A stretch of 20,827 nt of DNA, taken from positions 1 through 20,827 of the forward strand of contig CAYJDA010000037.1 of NCBI GenBank assembly GCA_964368815.1, given 5' to 3'. Source of the DNA: CAYJBH01 sp964368815 (GTDB taxonomy: Bacteria > Bacillota > Clostridia > Oscillospirales > Ruminococcaceae). A program made the position numbers and the translations under genes. Below the pieces are notes generated by a model. It was not told the origin of the DNA. It did not search any database and worked only from the letters and a program-made list of their open reading frames with translations. Below, one piece after another: positions 1-7,216 of the stretch; position 1 is the first letter of the stretch; every line of letters begins with the position of its first letter.

Positions 1-1
1 T

Positions 2-706
2 CCGCTTGCTATGGGTACATCTCATATGGCAACCGAAACACTTGTTGCTGCTTTAAAAGGTAGTGAATACGACACAGGATTAGACCTTAAGCTTTTAGAT
101 GAAGTTCGTGCATTCTTCCAGAAACTTCGTGATAAATATCTTGATAACTCGCTTCTCTCGCCGAAGGTTATGGGCGTTGATGCTAACACCTTGCTATACC
201 AGGTTCCGGGCGGAATGCTCTCAAACCTTATCAGTCAGCTGAATGAAGCAGGTAAATCTGATAAGTTTGAGGAAGTTTTAAAAGAAATCCCACGTGTTCG
301 TGAAGATAGTGGTTTTGTGCCACTTGTTACACCAACATCGCAGATTGTTGGAACACAGGCTGTTTTCAACGTGATTTTGGGCGAGCGTTACAAAACTGTA
401 ACCAAAGAGTTTAGAGCAATGGTAAAAGGTGAATACGGAAAAACACCGGCGCCGATTTCTCCTGAGTTTTTAAAGAAAATAATTGGAGACGAAGAGCCGA
501 TTACCTGTCGTCCGGCAGACCTTTTAGTTGACGAGCTGGATAAGCTTAAAGAAGAGGCCGCTAAGTGGTCAAGGCAGGATGAGGACGTGCTAACCTATGC
601 ACAGTTCCCACAGATCGCTGAGAAATTCTTTACCAGCCGTAACAACAAAATTGTTGGCGTAGATGCCGACCATGTAGACACAGCTGCTAAAAGTCACATA
701 GTTTAA
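2..706 (+). CDS. oadA: Biotin-dependent carboxyltransferase subunit, OadA/PycB type (5' end outside window)
   Basis: The reading frame is open from base 2, so the window begins inside the gene and only about 234 C-terminal residues are visible. It opens with PLAMGTSHMATETLVAAL, the end of the TIM-barrel carboxyltransferase domain in oxaloacetate decarboxylase alpha, transcarboxylase 5S and pyruvate carboxylase subunit B. The following PGGMLSNLISQL and TPTSQIVGTQAVFNV stretches are typical of the conserved PYC_OADA domain. Enzymes of this family move CO2 between carboxybiotin and pyruvate/oxaloacetate. The protein stops soon after this domain with no Pro/Ala linker and no biotin-attachment MKM motif, so it must act on a separate biotin carrier protein, presumably encoded elsewhere or upstream. 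Which member of the family it is (decarboxylase, transcarboxylase or pyruvate carboxylase) cannot be settled from this fragment. A hairpin terminator follows the stop codon directly. Confidence 0.85.
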   Translation, partial: PLAMGTSHMATETLVAALKGSEYDTGLDLKLLDEVRAFFQKLRDKYLDNSLLSPKVMGVDANTLLYQVPGGMLSNLISQLNEAGKSDKFEEVLKEIPRVREDSGFVPLVTPTSQIVGTQAVFNVILGERYKTVTKEFRAMVKGEYGKTPAPISPEFLKKIIGDEEPITCRPADLLVDELDKLKEEAAKWSRQDEDVLTYAQFPQIAEKFFTSRNNKIVGVDADHVDTAAKSHIV

Positions 707-717
707 TTATTAATAAT

Positions 718-763
718 AAAAGGTTGTTAGAGGGTTAAGTTAGCTTTTAACAACCTTTTATTT
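718..763 (+). terminator. Rho-independent terminator after the carboxyltransferase gene
   Basis: A perfect 12-bp inverted repeat (718-729 AAAAGGTTGTTA with 748-759 TAACAACCTTTT) encloses an 18-base loop and ends in a T-rich run. It lies 11 bases after the stop codon at 706. Confidence 0.85.
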
Positions 764-785
764 ATTGTTTATAGGGATAAATAAT

Positions 786-1076
786 ATGAAAAAAATGAAC
801 TTAACAATTCTTAACATTGCTATCTGGATTGAAATTGCACTAAGTTATATACTGCCGTTCAATGTTGTTGATGATGAAGAATATTTGGTAGGATTTCCGT
901 TTGAATACTTAACCGCGTACAACAATAACCTCGACGTTAATCCACTTAGGTCAATGCATATCAATCCATTAATTTTTTTAGCAAATGTTGCAGTAATATA
1001 TTTATTATTAGTTGCTTTGCAAATAGCATGCAGAAAAATGAAATCAAAAAAGCAAAAAGACGATAATACAGATTGA
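786..1076 (+). CDS. Small two-helix membrane protein of unknown function
   Basis: This 96-residue protein is not recognised. It starts at the ATG at 786, eight bases after an AGGGA-type ribosome binding site (773-777); a TTG at 765 would add seven residues but overlaps the end of the preceding terminator region and has no binding site. Residues about 5-24 and 61-82 are hydrophobic and look like two transmembrane helices. Between them lies a polar, acidic, Asn-rich stretch, and the tail (83-96) is strongly charged (RKMKSKKQKDD), which suggests a cytoplasmic C-terminus. No catalytic motif is visible. Its TGA stop is embedded in the -35 box of the folT promoter, so it is transcribed separately from the folate operon. 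No clear promoter of its own was found; low-level readthrough of the terminator at 718-763 is possible. Confidence 0.6.
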   Translation: MKKMNLTILNIAIWIEIALSYILPFNVVDDEEYLVGFPFEYLTAYNNNLDVNPLRSMHINPLIFLANVAVIYLLLVALQIACRKMKSKKQKDDNTD

Positions 1077-1102
1077 CACAATTATATTATATATGATATA
1101 AT
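1073..1102 (+). promoter_or_regulatory. Sigma-A-type promoter of the folT-folC operon
   Basis: Consensus TTGACA (1073-1078) and TATAAT (1097-1102) boxes are separated by 18 bp. The predicted start near 1109-1112 is just before the first base-paired position of the THF aptamer, as expected for a riboswitch leader. The -35 box overlaps the stop codon of the small gene upstream. Confidence 0.85.
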
Positions 1103-1113
1103 ATTTGATACAA

Positions 1114-1210
1114 ACAGAGTAGAGAAAAATGCGTAAAGTGTCCTTTGAACGGGGAGTTGTCAAGGGGACGAAAGGTGAAAATCTGCGGTATTTTTCTCGC
1201 ATCCCGCTGT
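1114..1210 (+). promoter_or_regulatory. Tetrahydrofolate (THF) riboswitch aptamer
   Basis: The segment carries the conserved THF-I elements in order: AGAGTAGA (1117-1124), GCGT-AAGTG (1131-1140), GGGGAGTTGTC (1151-1161), GGACGAAAGG (1165-1174), GCGGTA (1185-1190) and GCATCCCGCT (1199-1208). P1 can form between ACAG (1114-1117) and CTGT (1207-1210). P2 can form between AGAAAAAT (1123-1130) and ATTTTTCT (1190-1197). The element sits directly before folT and folC, the usual targets of this class. It most likely lowers their expression when reduced folate is plentiful. Confidence 0.93.
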
Positions 1211-1258
1211 AACTATAATTGTTTACGGGATAGGTGTGTTTACGCTTATCTTTTTTTT
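1201..1258 (+). terminator. Riboswitch expression platform: intrinsic terminator and competing antiterminator
   Basis: The terminator stem pairs GATAGGTG (1229-1236) with CGCTTATC (1243-1250) over a six-base loop and is followed by eight T residues (1251-1258). An alternative helix pairs ATCCCG and GTAA (1201-1206, 1209-1212) with TTAC and CGGGAT (1223-1231). This helix uses up the 3' strand of aptamer P1 and also bases 1229-1231 of the terminator stem. The two states therefore exclude each other: ligand-stabilised P1 frees the terminator (off), while without ligand the alternative helix blocks it (on). The mechanism is inferred from base pairing. Confidence 0.8.
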
Positions 1259-1284
1259 GCGGGTTACAAGAACATGGAGGATTT

Positions 1285-1818
1285 ATGAATATAAAATCAA
1301 GTTTTAGTGATTCGATAAAAAAACTTTCGAGTGTAAAATCTTTAACATTAGCCGGAATGTTGTTAGCGCTCTATGTTATTCTTGGATATATGGCTAATTT
1401 TTCTTTGACTATTCTACCAATGCAAAAAATCAGTTTGGGCTTTCTCCCTGTTTCTATAGCAGCCATATCGTTAGGTCCGATTTTTTCGGCAATAGTAGGT
1501 GGGCTGGGAGATTTAATTTCGTTTATTATCAATCCGCAAGGCGGAGCTTACTTTATAGGATGGACGCTAAACTCCGCAATAACCGGCCTAATTTTTGGTG
1601 CATTTCTTTATCGAGGCAATTTTTGCTTAAAAAACATTATATTTGCCAGAATTATTAACCTTGTTGTCACCGAGATTTTTCTTGGTTCGTTATGGCTTAA
1701 TATCCAGTTTGGCTGGCCACTTGCAGAAACAATGGTTGCCAGAGCAATTTCAAATGGAATAATGGCGCCCTTTGAGGTGTTTTTAATACTTATTGTTGGA
1801 AAAGTTGTAAGAAGATAA
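1285..1818 (+). CDS. folT: Folate ECF transporter S component FolT
   Basis: This 177-residue, very hydrophobic protein matches the FolT family of substrate-binding S components of energy-coupling-factor transporters. Visible family features include SLTLAGMLLALYVILG at the first helix, the KISLGFLPVSIAAISLGP segment, GALGDLI-like GGLGDLISFIINPQGG, and a late helix with the MVARAISNGIMAPFEVF pattern. About six membrane segments are apparent. FolT captures folates and works with the shared EcfA/EcfA'/EcfT module, which is not encoded in this window. The chosen ATG (1285) follows a GGAGG at 1276-1280. The frame can be read further upstream, but that part is the riboswitch terminator. It is the first gene after the THF riboswitch, and folC starts 10 bases after its stop codon, so uptake and polyglutamylation (retention) of folate are under one control. 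Confidence 0.92.
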   Translation: MNIKSSFSDSIKKLSSVKSLTLAGMLLALYVILGYMANFSLTILPMQKISLGFLPVSIAAISLGPIFSAIVGGLGDLISFIINPQGGAYFIGWTLNSAITGLIFGAFLYRGNFCLKNIIFARIINLVVTEIFLGSLWLNIQFGWPLAETMVARAISNGIMAPFEVFLILIVGKVVRR

Positions 1819-1828
1819 CAGGTGTTAC

Positions 1829-3109
1829 ATGAATTATGATGAAACATTGGAATATATAAGCTCTTTTACTGTGTTTGCCCCAAAAGTAGGGCGTGATAAC
1901 TATATACAGCTACTGGAGTTAATGGGAAATCCGCAAAATAAACTCAAGTTTGTTCACATAGCGGGAACCAACGGTAAAGGCTCTACCTCTTCAATGCTTT
2001 CAAACATATTGCAGGAGTCCGGTTATAAAACCGGTCTATTTATAAGTCCTTATATCGTTTGTTTTAGGGAACGAATGCAGATTAACGGCGAGATGATAGA
2101 TCAAAAGGAGCTATGTGATTGCGCTGAGTATGTGAAAACCATTTTAGATAACGTAAAAAGTGAAAAATTTATCATCACTCATTTCGAGTTAATTACCGCT
2201 ATAGCTTTTGAATGGTTTAACAGGAACGGTTGTGATATTGTTTGCCTTGAAGTTGGACTGGGGGGGCGATTGGACGCTACAAATGTTATCGAATGTCCAC
2301 TCGTTCATGTGATAACCTCCATAGGCTATGACCATACGGCAATATTGGGGGACAGCCTTTCAAAAATAGCATATGAAAAGGCAGGCATAATTAAAGGCTC
2401 AACCACAGTTATTTACCCTATACAGGAAGAAGAGGCAATGAGGGTTTTGAATAATTGTTGCAAAGAGAAAAACAGTATTGCTGTTATTCCTAATTTAAAG
2501 AAGCTGGTAATTACCGACCTTGGCTGGAAGTCGGAAACTTTTACCTATAATGAAATATGTTTTGAAAAAAAGTTGCCCGGCAATTTTCAGGTTTACAACG
2601 CAATAACTGCATACCATTCGGCTGTAGAATTAAGAAAATTGGGCTATAATATTCATGATAATAATATTGTAGATGGCATAAGAAATACGTTTTTTCCGGC
2701 AAGAATGGAAATTTTAAGAAAAGACCCACTCATTATTTTAGACGGAGCACATAATATAAGCGGTGTAAAAGCACTTTTTGAGGCTTTAAAGGATATAAAA
2801 TGCAAAAGCATAAACATAATAATCGGAGTATTAGAAGATCGAAATTATGAAAAGATGCTTTCGGTGTTACTGCCGTTAGCGGATAATGTAATAGCCACAG
2901 CACCGGATAATCCGCGAGCGTTAGACGTGTTAAAATTGACAGATGCTTCAAAAAAATATTGTAATAATGTTTTTATGGCATCAAACAATAAAGAGGCTTT
3001 GGAGCTTGCGCTAGCCAAAACCTCTGTTGATGATGCTATTATTATATGCGGCTCGCTCTATCTGGCTTCGGCCATGCGAGATCAATTTATTAATAATCCA
3101 AAATTGTAG
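1829..3109 (+). CDS. folC: Folylpolyglutamate synthase / dihydrofolate synthase
   Basis: This 426-residue protein is a Mur-ligase-type enzyme that uses ATP to add glutamate to dihydropteroate and/or reduced folates in the cytoplasm. The ATP-binding loop GTNGKGS lies at residues 46-52. It is followed by the FISPY-ERMQING segment (71-87), EVGLGGRLDATN (141-152), the YDHTAILG motif (167-174), YEKAGIIK (182-189), whose first Lys (185) is the usual carbamylated metal-site residue, and DGAHN (305-309) in the C-terminal domain. Length and order fit FolC. Its start is 10 bases after folT, with AGGTG at 1821-1825 as a ribosome binding site, so both genes form one THF-riboswitch-controlled operon. It ends 20 bases from the convergent aminotransferase gene. 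No terminator with a T-run was identified in that gap. Confidence 0.93.
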   Translation: MNYDETLEYISSFTVFAPKVGRDNYIQLLELMGNPQNKLKFVHIAGTNGKGSTSSMLSNILQESGYKTGLFISPYIVCFRERMQINGEMIDQKELCDCAEYVKTILDNVKSEKFIITHFELITAIAFEWFNRNGCDIVCLEVGLGGRLDATNVIECPLVHVITSIGYDHTAILGDSLSKIAYEKAGIIKGSTTVIYPIQEEEAMRVLNNCCKEKNSIAVIPNLKKLVITDLGWKSETFTYNEICFEKKLPGNFQVYNAITAYHSAVELRKLGYNIHDNNIVDGIRNTFFPARMEILRKDPLIILDGAHNISGVKALFEALKDIKCKSINIIIGVLEDRNYEKMLSVLLPLADNVIATAPDNPRALDVLKLTDASKKYCNNVFMASNNKEALELALAKTSVDDAIIICGSLYLASAMRDQFINNPKL

Positions 3110-3129
3110 CTATGAGTTTATAACAATGC

Positions 3130-4299
3130 TTACAAGCCGTTAACAAATCGTTCGATCCTATCAAGTGCCGTTATTAGATGCTTTAAAGAGTAGGAATAAC
3201 TTATTCTAACAAACCCTTCTCCACTATCGCCAAAGGCATTGCCGGGAACCACAGCGACCTTTGTTTCCTTTAAAAGACGATTGCAAAATTCTTCGCTGGA
3301 AAGGCCGGTAGATTTAATGCTGGGGAAAACATAAAACGCTCCTTTTGGCTCATAACAATCAAGGCCAATACCGTTTAGTTTGCCTACCATAAGACGTCGC
3401 CGTTCATTATACTCATTTCGCATGGCGATAACCTCGCTCTCACAGTCGTTAAGAGCTACAATTGCGGCATACTGTGCCGTTGTTGGAGCACACATTATGG
3501 CAAACTGATGTATCTTATTCATAACAGCTGCAAGCATTGCCGGCGCGGCTGCATAACCCAACCGCCATCCGGTCATAGCATAGGCTTTAGAAAACCCGTT
3601 AACAACGATGGTTCGTTCCCTCATGCCATCAAGTTGAGCTATCGAGACATGTTTTTTACCGGTGTAGGTTAGCTCGGAATAAATTTCATCACTCATAACA
3701 ACAATGTTGGTATCTCTCAACACCTCGGCAATCGCCTCAAGGTCTTCGCGTTCCATAACGGCTCCGGTAGGGTTGCTGGGAAATGCAAGAATAACCATCT
3801 TAGTGCGCTCGGTAATGGCGGCTTTAAGTGCCTTTGGTGTTAGCTTAAAATCGTCCTCCACCTTGGTTACAAGCGGTACCGGAATAGCGCCGGTAAGCTC
3901 AACTACCGCTGTGTAGCTAACAAAGCAGGGCTCACATATTAATATTTCATCTCCCGGGTTTGCAACCGCTCGAACGGCTATATCTATTGCTTCACTACCT
4001 CCCACAGTTATAACAATCTCCTCCTCGGGATTGTAATCAACATTGATAGAGCGATTAAGATAATCGGCAACGGCTCGGCGCAACTCAAACATACCCTGGT
4101 TAGAAGTATACCAGGTATGTCCCTTTTCCAATGAGTCTATTCCCGCCTGCCGGATACTATAGGGTGTTTTAAAATCGGGTTCACCGACACCAAGAGATAT
4201 ACAATCCTTCATAGTAGCGGCAACATCAAAGAATTTACGTATTCCGGACGGCTTAATGGAGGTCGCTTTTTTAGACAAAATTTTATTATAGTCCATCAC
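3130..4299 (-). CDS. PLP-dependent class I/II aminotransferase (aspartate/aromatic type)
   Basis: This 389-residue fold-type I aminotransferase carries the SLGVGEPDF motif (35-43), YTSNQGMFELR (64-74), the SNPTG motif (175-179), SDEIYSEL (203-210) and the Schiff-base lysine K238 in NGFSKAYAMTGWRLGY. The substrate-carboxylate arginine region near the C-terminus (GFVRISYSYS) is also present. The family includes aspartate, aromatic and N-acetyl-diaminopimelate aminotransferases, and the exact amino donor cannot be fixed by eye. The start is GTG at 4299 (eight bases after an AGGA) or ATG at 4296; either overlaps the TGA stop of the upstream Lrp-family regulator, which implies translational coupling. 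Such regulator-aminotransferase pairs are common in Clostridia and suggest amino-acid-responsive control of this enzyme. Confidence 0.9.
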   Translation of the reverse strand: MMDYNKILSKKATSIKPSGIRKFFDVAATMKDCISLGVGEPDFKTPYSIRQAGIDSLEKGHTWYTSNQGMFELRRAVADYLNRSINVDYNPEEEIVITVGGSEAIDIAVRAVANPGDEILICEPCFVSYTAVVELTGAIPVPLVTKVEDDFKLTPKALKAAITERTKMVILAFPSNPTGAVMEREDLEAIAEVLRDTNIVVMSDEIYSELTYTGKKHVSIAQLDGMRERTIVVNGFSKAYAMTGWRLGYAAAPAMLAAVMNKIHQFAIMCAPTTAQYAAIVALNDCESEVIAMRNEYNERRRLMVGKLNGIGLDCYEPKGAFYVFPSIKSTGLSSEEFCNRLLKETKVAVVPGNAFGDSGEGFVRISYSYSLKHLITALDRIERFVNGL

Positions 4300-4772
4300 A
4301 GAATTAATCCTCGCTCGTCAACTTCCTTATCGGCATATATAATTCCATCTTTTTTGTAGGTGTTTAGAAGAAAATGAGTGGCGGTGGAGAGAACTGAATC
4401 GATGGGGGATAAACGACGGGAGACAAAGCTTGCTATTTCATGAAAACTATTGCCTGTCATTGTTAATAAAAGATCATATCCACCACTAATAAGCTGTACA
4501 CTGTCCACTTCAGAGAGATTAGCAATCTGACGTGCAACATGATCAAATCCAACATCTTTTTTTGGTGCAACCTTTAGCTCGATAAGAGCCTGAACCCTGC
4601 CGTCATTCAAACGGTCATAATTAATCATGGTTCGATATCCCTTAATGATACCGGAGGCTTCGTATTCATCTATGCGACGTGCAACATCGTCGATACTGCA
4701 ATCTAACATCACCGACAGCTCTTCTAAGCTTATTCTGCCGTTATCTTCGAGTAGTGCGAGCAATCTATCCAC
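4296..4772 (-). CDS. Lrp/AsnC family transcriptional regulator
   Basis: This 158-residue protein has an N-terminal winged helix-turn-helix (about 1-50: LLALLEDNGRISLEELSVML, then IDDVARRIDEYEASGIIKGY). The ligand-sensing RAM/AsnC domain follows (about 60-136) and contains the conserved ISGGYDLLL turn (96-103) and SVLSTATHFLLNTYKKDG. These regulators form octameric discs and respond to amino acids. The start is a GTG at 4772 preceded by a GGAGG with a seven-base gap. The gene lies downstream of a near-consensus promoter (4809-4837), and its stop codon overlaps the start of the aminotransferase gene, its likely target and operon partner. Autoregulation is likely by analogy, but no operator was identified. 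Confidence 0.9.
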   Translation of the reverse strand: MDRLLALLEDNGRISLEELSVMLDCSIDDVARRIDEYEASGIIKGYRTMINYDRLNDGRVQALIELKVAPKKDVGFDHVARQIANLSEVDSVQLISGGYDLLLTMTGNSFHEIASFVSRRLSPIDSVLSTATHFLLNTYKKDGIIYADKEVDERGLIL

Positions 4773-4808
4773 CTGAAACCTCCATCCTGACTGTTTAATA
4801 ATACTGCT

Positions 4809-4837
4809 ATTATACCGATTAACTCTGACTTTGTCAA
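4809..4837 (-). promoter_or_regulatory. Promoter of the lrp-type regulator / aminotransferase operon
   Basis: On the minus strand a perfect TTGACA (4832-4837) is followed by a 17-bp spacer and a perfect TATAAT (4809-4814). The leader to the GTG start at 4772 is about 30 bases. Confidence 0.9.
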
Positions 4838-4909
4838 TTCTGTAGCAATATAAACAAAAGATTTACATGTTTTTTATATATTTTAATAGTATATTATGAT
4901 GAAGGGTTA

Positions 4910-4918
4910 TGATATAAT
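4910..4918 (+). promoter_or_regulatory. Probable extended -10 promoter of the EF-G-like gene
   Basis: TATAAT at 4913-4918 is preceded by TGA at 4910-4912, which gives an extended -10 (TGnTATAAT). No good -35 box is present at the right distance (4890-4895 is TATATT). A second TATAAT at 4932-4937 lies too close to the ribosome binding site to be the main element. Confidence 0.55.
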
Positions 4919-4953
4919 ATAGATTATATTATATAATTTGTGGGGTGAGAGAA

Positions 4954-7029
4954 TTGAAATATGCTATTGAAAAAATCCGCAACATTGCGTTTGTCGGCCA
5001 TGCCGGCTGTGGTAAAACTACATTAACAGAGGCATTGTTATTTGCCACAAAAACCATAGATCGCATGGGTAGAGTAGAAGATGGAAATACTGTTAGTGAT
5101 TTCGAGCCGGAAGAGCAGAAAAGGCATGTATCATTTTCAACATCAATGTCGTCTGTCGAGTTTGATGATGTTAGGGTGAACCTTGTTGATGCTCCCGGTC
5201 TATTTGATTTCGAGCTTGGAATGTATGAGGCGGTAAGAGCCTGTGAGTCGGCGGTTATTGTTGTATCAGCACGTGACGGGCTACAGGTCGGCGCACAAAA
5301 GGCATATAACTTAGCAAAGAAAAACGGTCTTAGCAGCATGTTCTATGTATCAAAAATAAATGTAGAAAATGCAGACTTTTATAAAACTTTAGAGGAAATT
5401 AAAATTCTCTGTGGTGCATCGGCATTCCCGTTAGTAGTGCCGATAACAGAGGAAGGCAAAACCACCTACATTAACGTTATTGAGGATAAGGCGTATATCT
5501 ATAAAGACGGTAAGCCGTCGCAGGTTGACATGCCTGACACAGGACATCGTTTAGATGGCCTTAAAACGGCAATATATGAGGCGGTAGCCGAAACGGATGA
5601 GGAACTATTTGAAAAATACTTCTCGGGTGAAGAGTTTACCGATGAAGAGATTATGACGGGTCTTAAAACCGGCGTTAAAACCGGTGCAATAACTCCTGTT
5701 CTGTGCGGTTCTTCCACGAAGCAGGAAGCGCTTGATATGTTCCTGTCTGCGATTCGGTTTATGTTGCCATCCCCATCAAAAGCACCGACACTTGTTTACG
5801 ATGACAAAGGTGAAGAAAAGCTTATCGACTGCGATTCCGAAGGCGACCTACTGGTATCTGTGTTTAAAACCGTTGCCGATCCATTCGTAGGAAAACTTAG
5901 CTATGTTAAGGTTATTCACGGAACATTGAAACACGACAGTAGTGTTGTAAACAGCCGCACCGGAGAAGCCGAAAAGCTTGGAAAACTGCTTTTCTTACGT
6001 GGTAAAAAACAGATAGATACCGATGAAATATCCGGCGGAGATATGGGCGCAATAACAAAGCTAAGCTCCACCAAAACCGGAGACACCTTGTGTGCACCGG
6101 GACACGTTTACAAACTTCCCGAGATGGTATTCCCAACCCCAACGTATTCCATGGCGCTACATCTTAAAAATAAAAATGATGAGAGTAAAATCGGAACTGC
6201 TCTATCGAGACTTCTTGAAGAGGATTGCACTCTTAAATTTAAAAACGAACATGAAACCTTCCAGCAGGTTATGTCCGGCCTTGGAGAGCAACATCTCGAA
6301 AACATTCTGGCAAAACTAAAAAGCAAATTTGGTATTGAGGCAACTCTTGTATCGCCCAGGGTGCCCTACCGTGAATCTATTCGCAAAAAGGTTAAAGCGG
6401 AAGGAAAACATAAAAAGCAAACCGGTGGTCATGGACAGTTTGGACATGTTTGGATAGAATTTGAGCCACACGATGGCGAAGGTTTAATCTTTGAAGAAAA
6501 GGTGTTCGGCGGAAGCGTTCCAAAAAACTACTTCCCTGCGGTTGAAAAGGGATTAATGGCAGCAATATCACACGGTGTTCTTGCCGGATATCCGGTAGTT
6601 GGGCTTAAAGCTACGCTGTTAGACGGTTCCTATCACCCTGTCGACAGCTCTGAAATGGCTTTTAAACTTGCCGCATCACTTGCCTATAAAAAAGGTCTTG
6701 CCGAGGCTTCTCCTGTTCTGTTAGAGCCGATAGGCGCACTTAAAGCAAATGTTCCCGATTCTAATACCGGAGACGTTATGGGTGAAGTTAATAAGCGCCG
6801 AGGAAGAGTGTTGGGAATGGGTCCCGATGAAGATGGAGGCCAGCTAATTGAGGCTGAGTGCCCGATGTCGGAAATGCACGACTTTACAACCTTTATCCGC
6901 AGTCTAACCGGAGGACGAGGAAGTTACACCTTTGAATTTGTGAGATACGAACCACTGCCATCTCAGCTTGAGGGCAAGGTCATTGAAGATGCTAAACACT
7001 TTATTGAGCATAAGGATGACGAAGAATAA
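4954..7029 (+). CDS. Elongation factor G-like GTPase (EF-G paralogue, FusA2 type)
   Basis: This 691-residue translation-factor GTPase has EF-G domain order: G domain with P-loop GHAGCGKT (15-22), a switch-I region, G3 DAPG (79-82) and G4 SKIN (133-136), then domains II-V, with RGRVLGM and a C-terminal EF-G domain V (SEMHDFTTFIRSLTGGRGSYTF). DTPGH of true EF-G is replaced by DAPGL, so the catalytic switch-II His is a Leu, and G4 NKMD is SKIN. This matches the EF-G-like paralogue family rather than canonical FusA. Its cellular role is not well established; ribosome-associated functions are likely. TTG at 4954 is the preferred start because GGGGTGA (4942-4948) is correctly spaced and the product then begins MKYAIEKIRN like its relatives; GTG at 4945 overlaps that site. 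It is a single-gene unit with its own terminator. Confidence 0.88.
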   Translation: MKYAIEKIRNIAFVGHAGCGKTTLTEALLFATKTIDRMGRVEDGNTVSDFEPEEQKRHVSFSTSMSSVEFDDVRVNLVDAPGLFDFELGMYEAVRACESAVIVVSARDGLQVGAQKAYNLAKKNGLSSMFYVSKINVENADFYKTLEEIKILCGASAFPLVVPITEEGKTTYINVIEDKAYIYKDGKPSQVDMPDTGHRLDGLKTAIYEAVAETDEELFEKYFSGEEFTDEEIMTGLKTGVKTGAITPVLCGSSTKQEALDMFLSAIRFMLPSPSKAPTLVYDDKGEEKLIDCDSEGDLLVSVFKTVADPFVGKLSYVKVIHGTLKHDSSVVNSRTGEAEKLGKLLFLRGKKQIDTDEISGGDMGAITKLSSTKTGDTLCAPGHVYKLPEMVFPTPTYSMALHLKNKNDESKIGTALSRLLEEDCTLKFKNEHETFQQVMSGLGEQHLENILAKLKSKFGIEATLVSPRVPYRESIRKKVKAEGKHKKQTGGHGQFGHVWIEFEPHDGEGLIFEEKVFGGSVPKNYFPAVEKGLMAAISHGVLAGYPVVGLKATLLDGSYHPVDSSEMAFKLAASLAYKKGLAEASPVLLEPIGALKANVPDSNTGDVMGEVNKRRGRVLGMGPDEDGGQLIEAECPMSEMHDFTTFIRSLTGGRGSYTFEFVRYEPLPSQLEGKVIEDAKHFIEHKDDEE

Positions 7030-7042
7030 ATATTATTTTAAA

Positions 7043-7080
7043 GTCGGGCTGTCATTATATATGACAGTCTGATATTTTTT
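7043..7080 (+). terminator. Rho-independent terminator after the EF-G-like gene
   Basis: A stem of about 13 bp with some G-U pairs (7043-7055 with 7061-7073; core CTGTCAT/ATGACAG) closes a five-base loop and is followed by TTTTTT (7075-7080). Confidence 0.88.
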
Positions 7081-7116
7081 ATTTGTATTTTCTTTTTTGT
7101 AAAATAAAAAAAAGTC

Positions 7117-7145
7117 TTTACAATTTGCAAAAAATGTACGATAAT
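7117..7145 (+). promoter_or_regulatory. Promoter of the chemoreceptor gene
   Basis: TTTACA (7117-7122), a 17-bp spacer and GATAAT (7140-7145) fit a housekeeping sigma-A promoter. No motility-sigma pattern (GCCGATAA) is present. Confidence 0.65.
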
Positions 7146-7167
7146 ATTAAATAAGAGAAAAAGACAC

Positions 7168-7203
7168 TGCTCCGGCATTGAATAGCCAAATGCAGATGAA
7201 GCA
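7168..7203 (+). promoter_or_regulatory. Structured leader hairpin of the chemoreceptor mRNA, class unknown
   Basis: Nested inverted repeats TGCT/AGCA (7168-7171 with 7200-7203) and GCATT/AATGC (7175-7179 with 7189-7193) can fold the leader just upstream of the ribosome binding site GAGGT (7206-7210). GGC/GCC (7174-7176 with 7185-7187) offers an alternative pairing. It does not match a riboswitch class I can name. Confidence 0.4.
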
Positions 7204-7216
7204 CTGAGGTATTTAC

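Noticed and set aside
1234..1284. Longer N-terminus for FolT beginning at a TTG-type codon upstream
   Set aside because: This stretch is the riboswitch terminator. The ATG at 1285 has a GGAGG site and gives a typical FolT N-terminus.
7150..7216. Cyclic-di-GMP riboswitch in the chemoreceptor leader
   Set aside because: The conserved class I and class II bases and helix arrangement are not present; only short nested inverted repeats can be seen.
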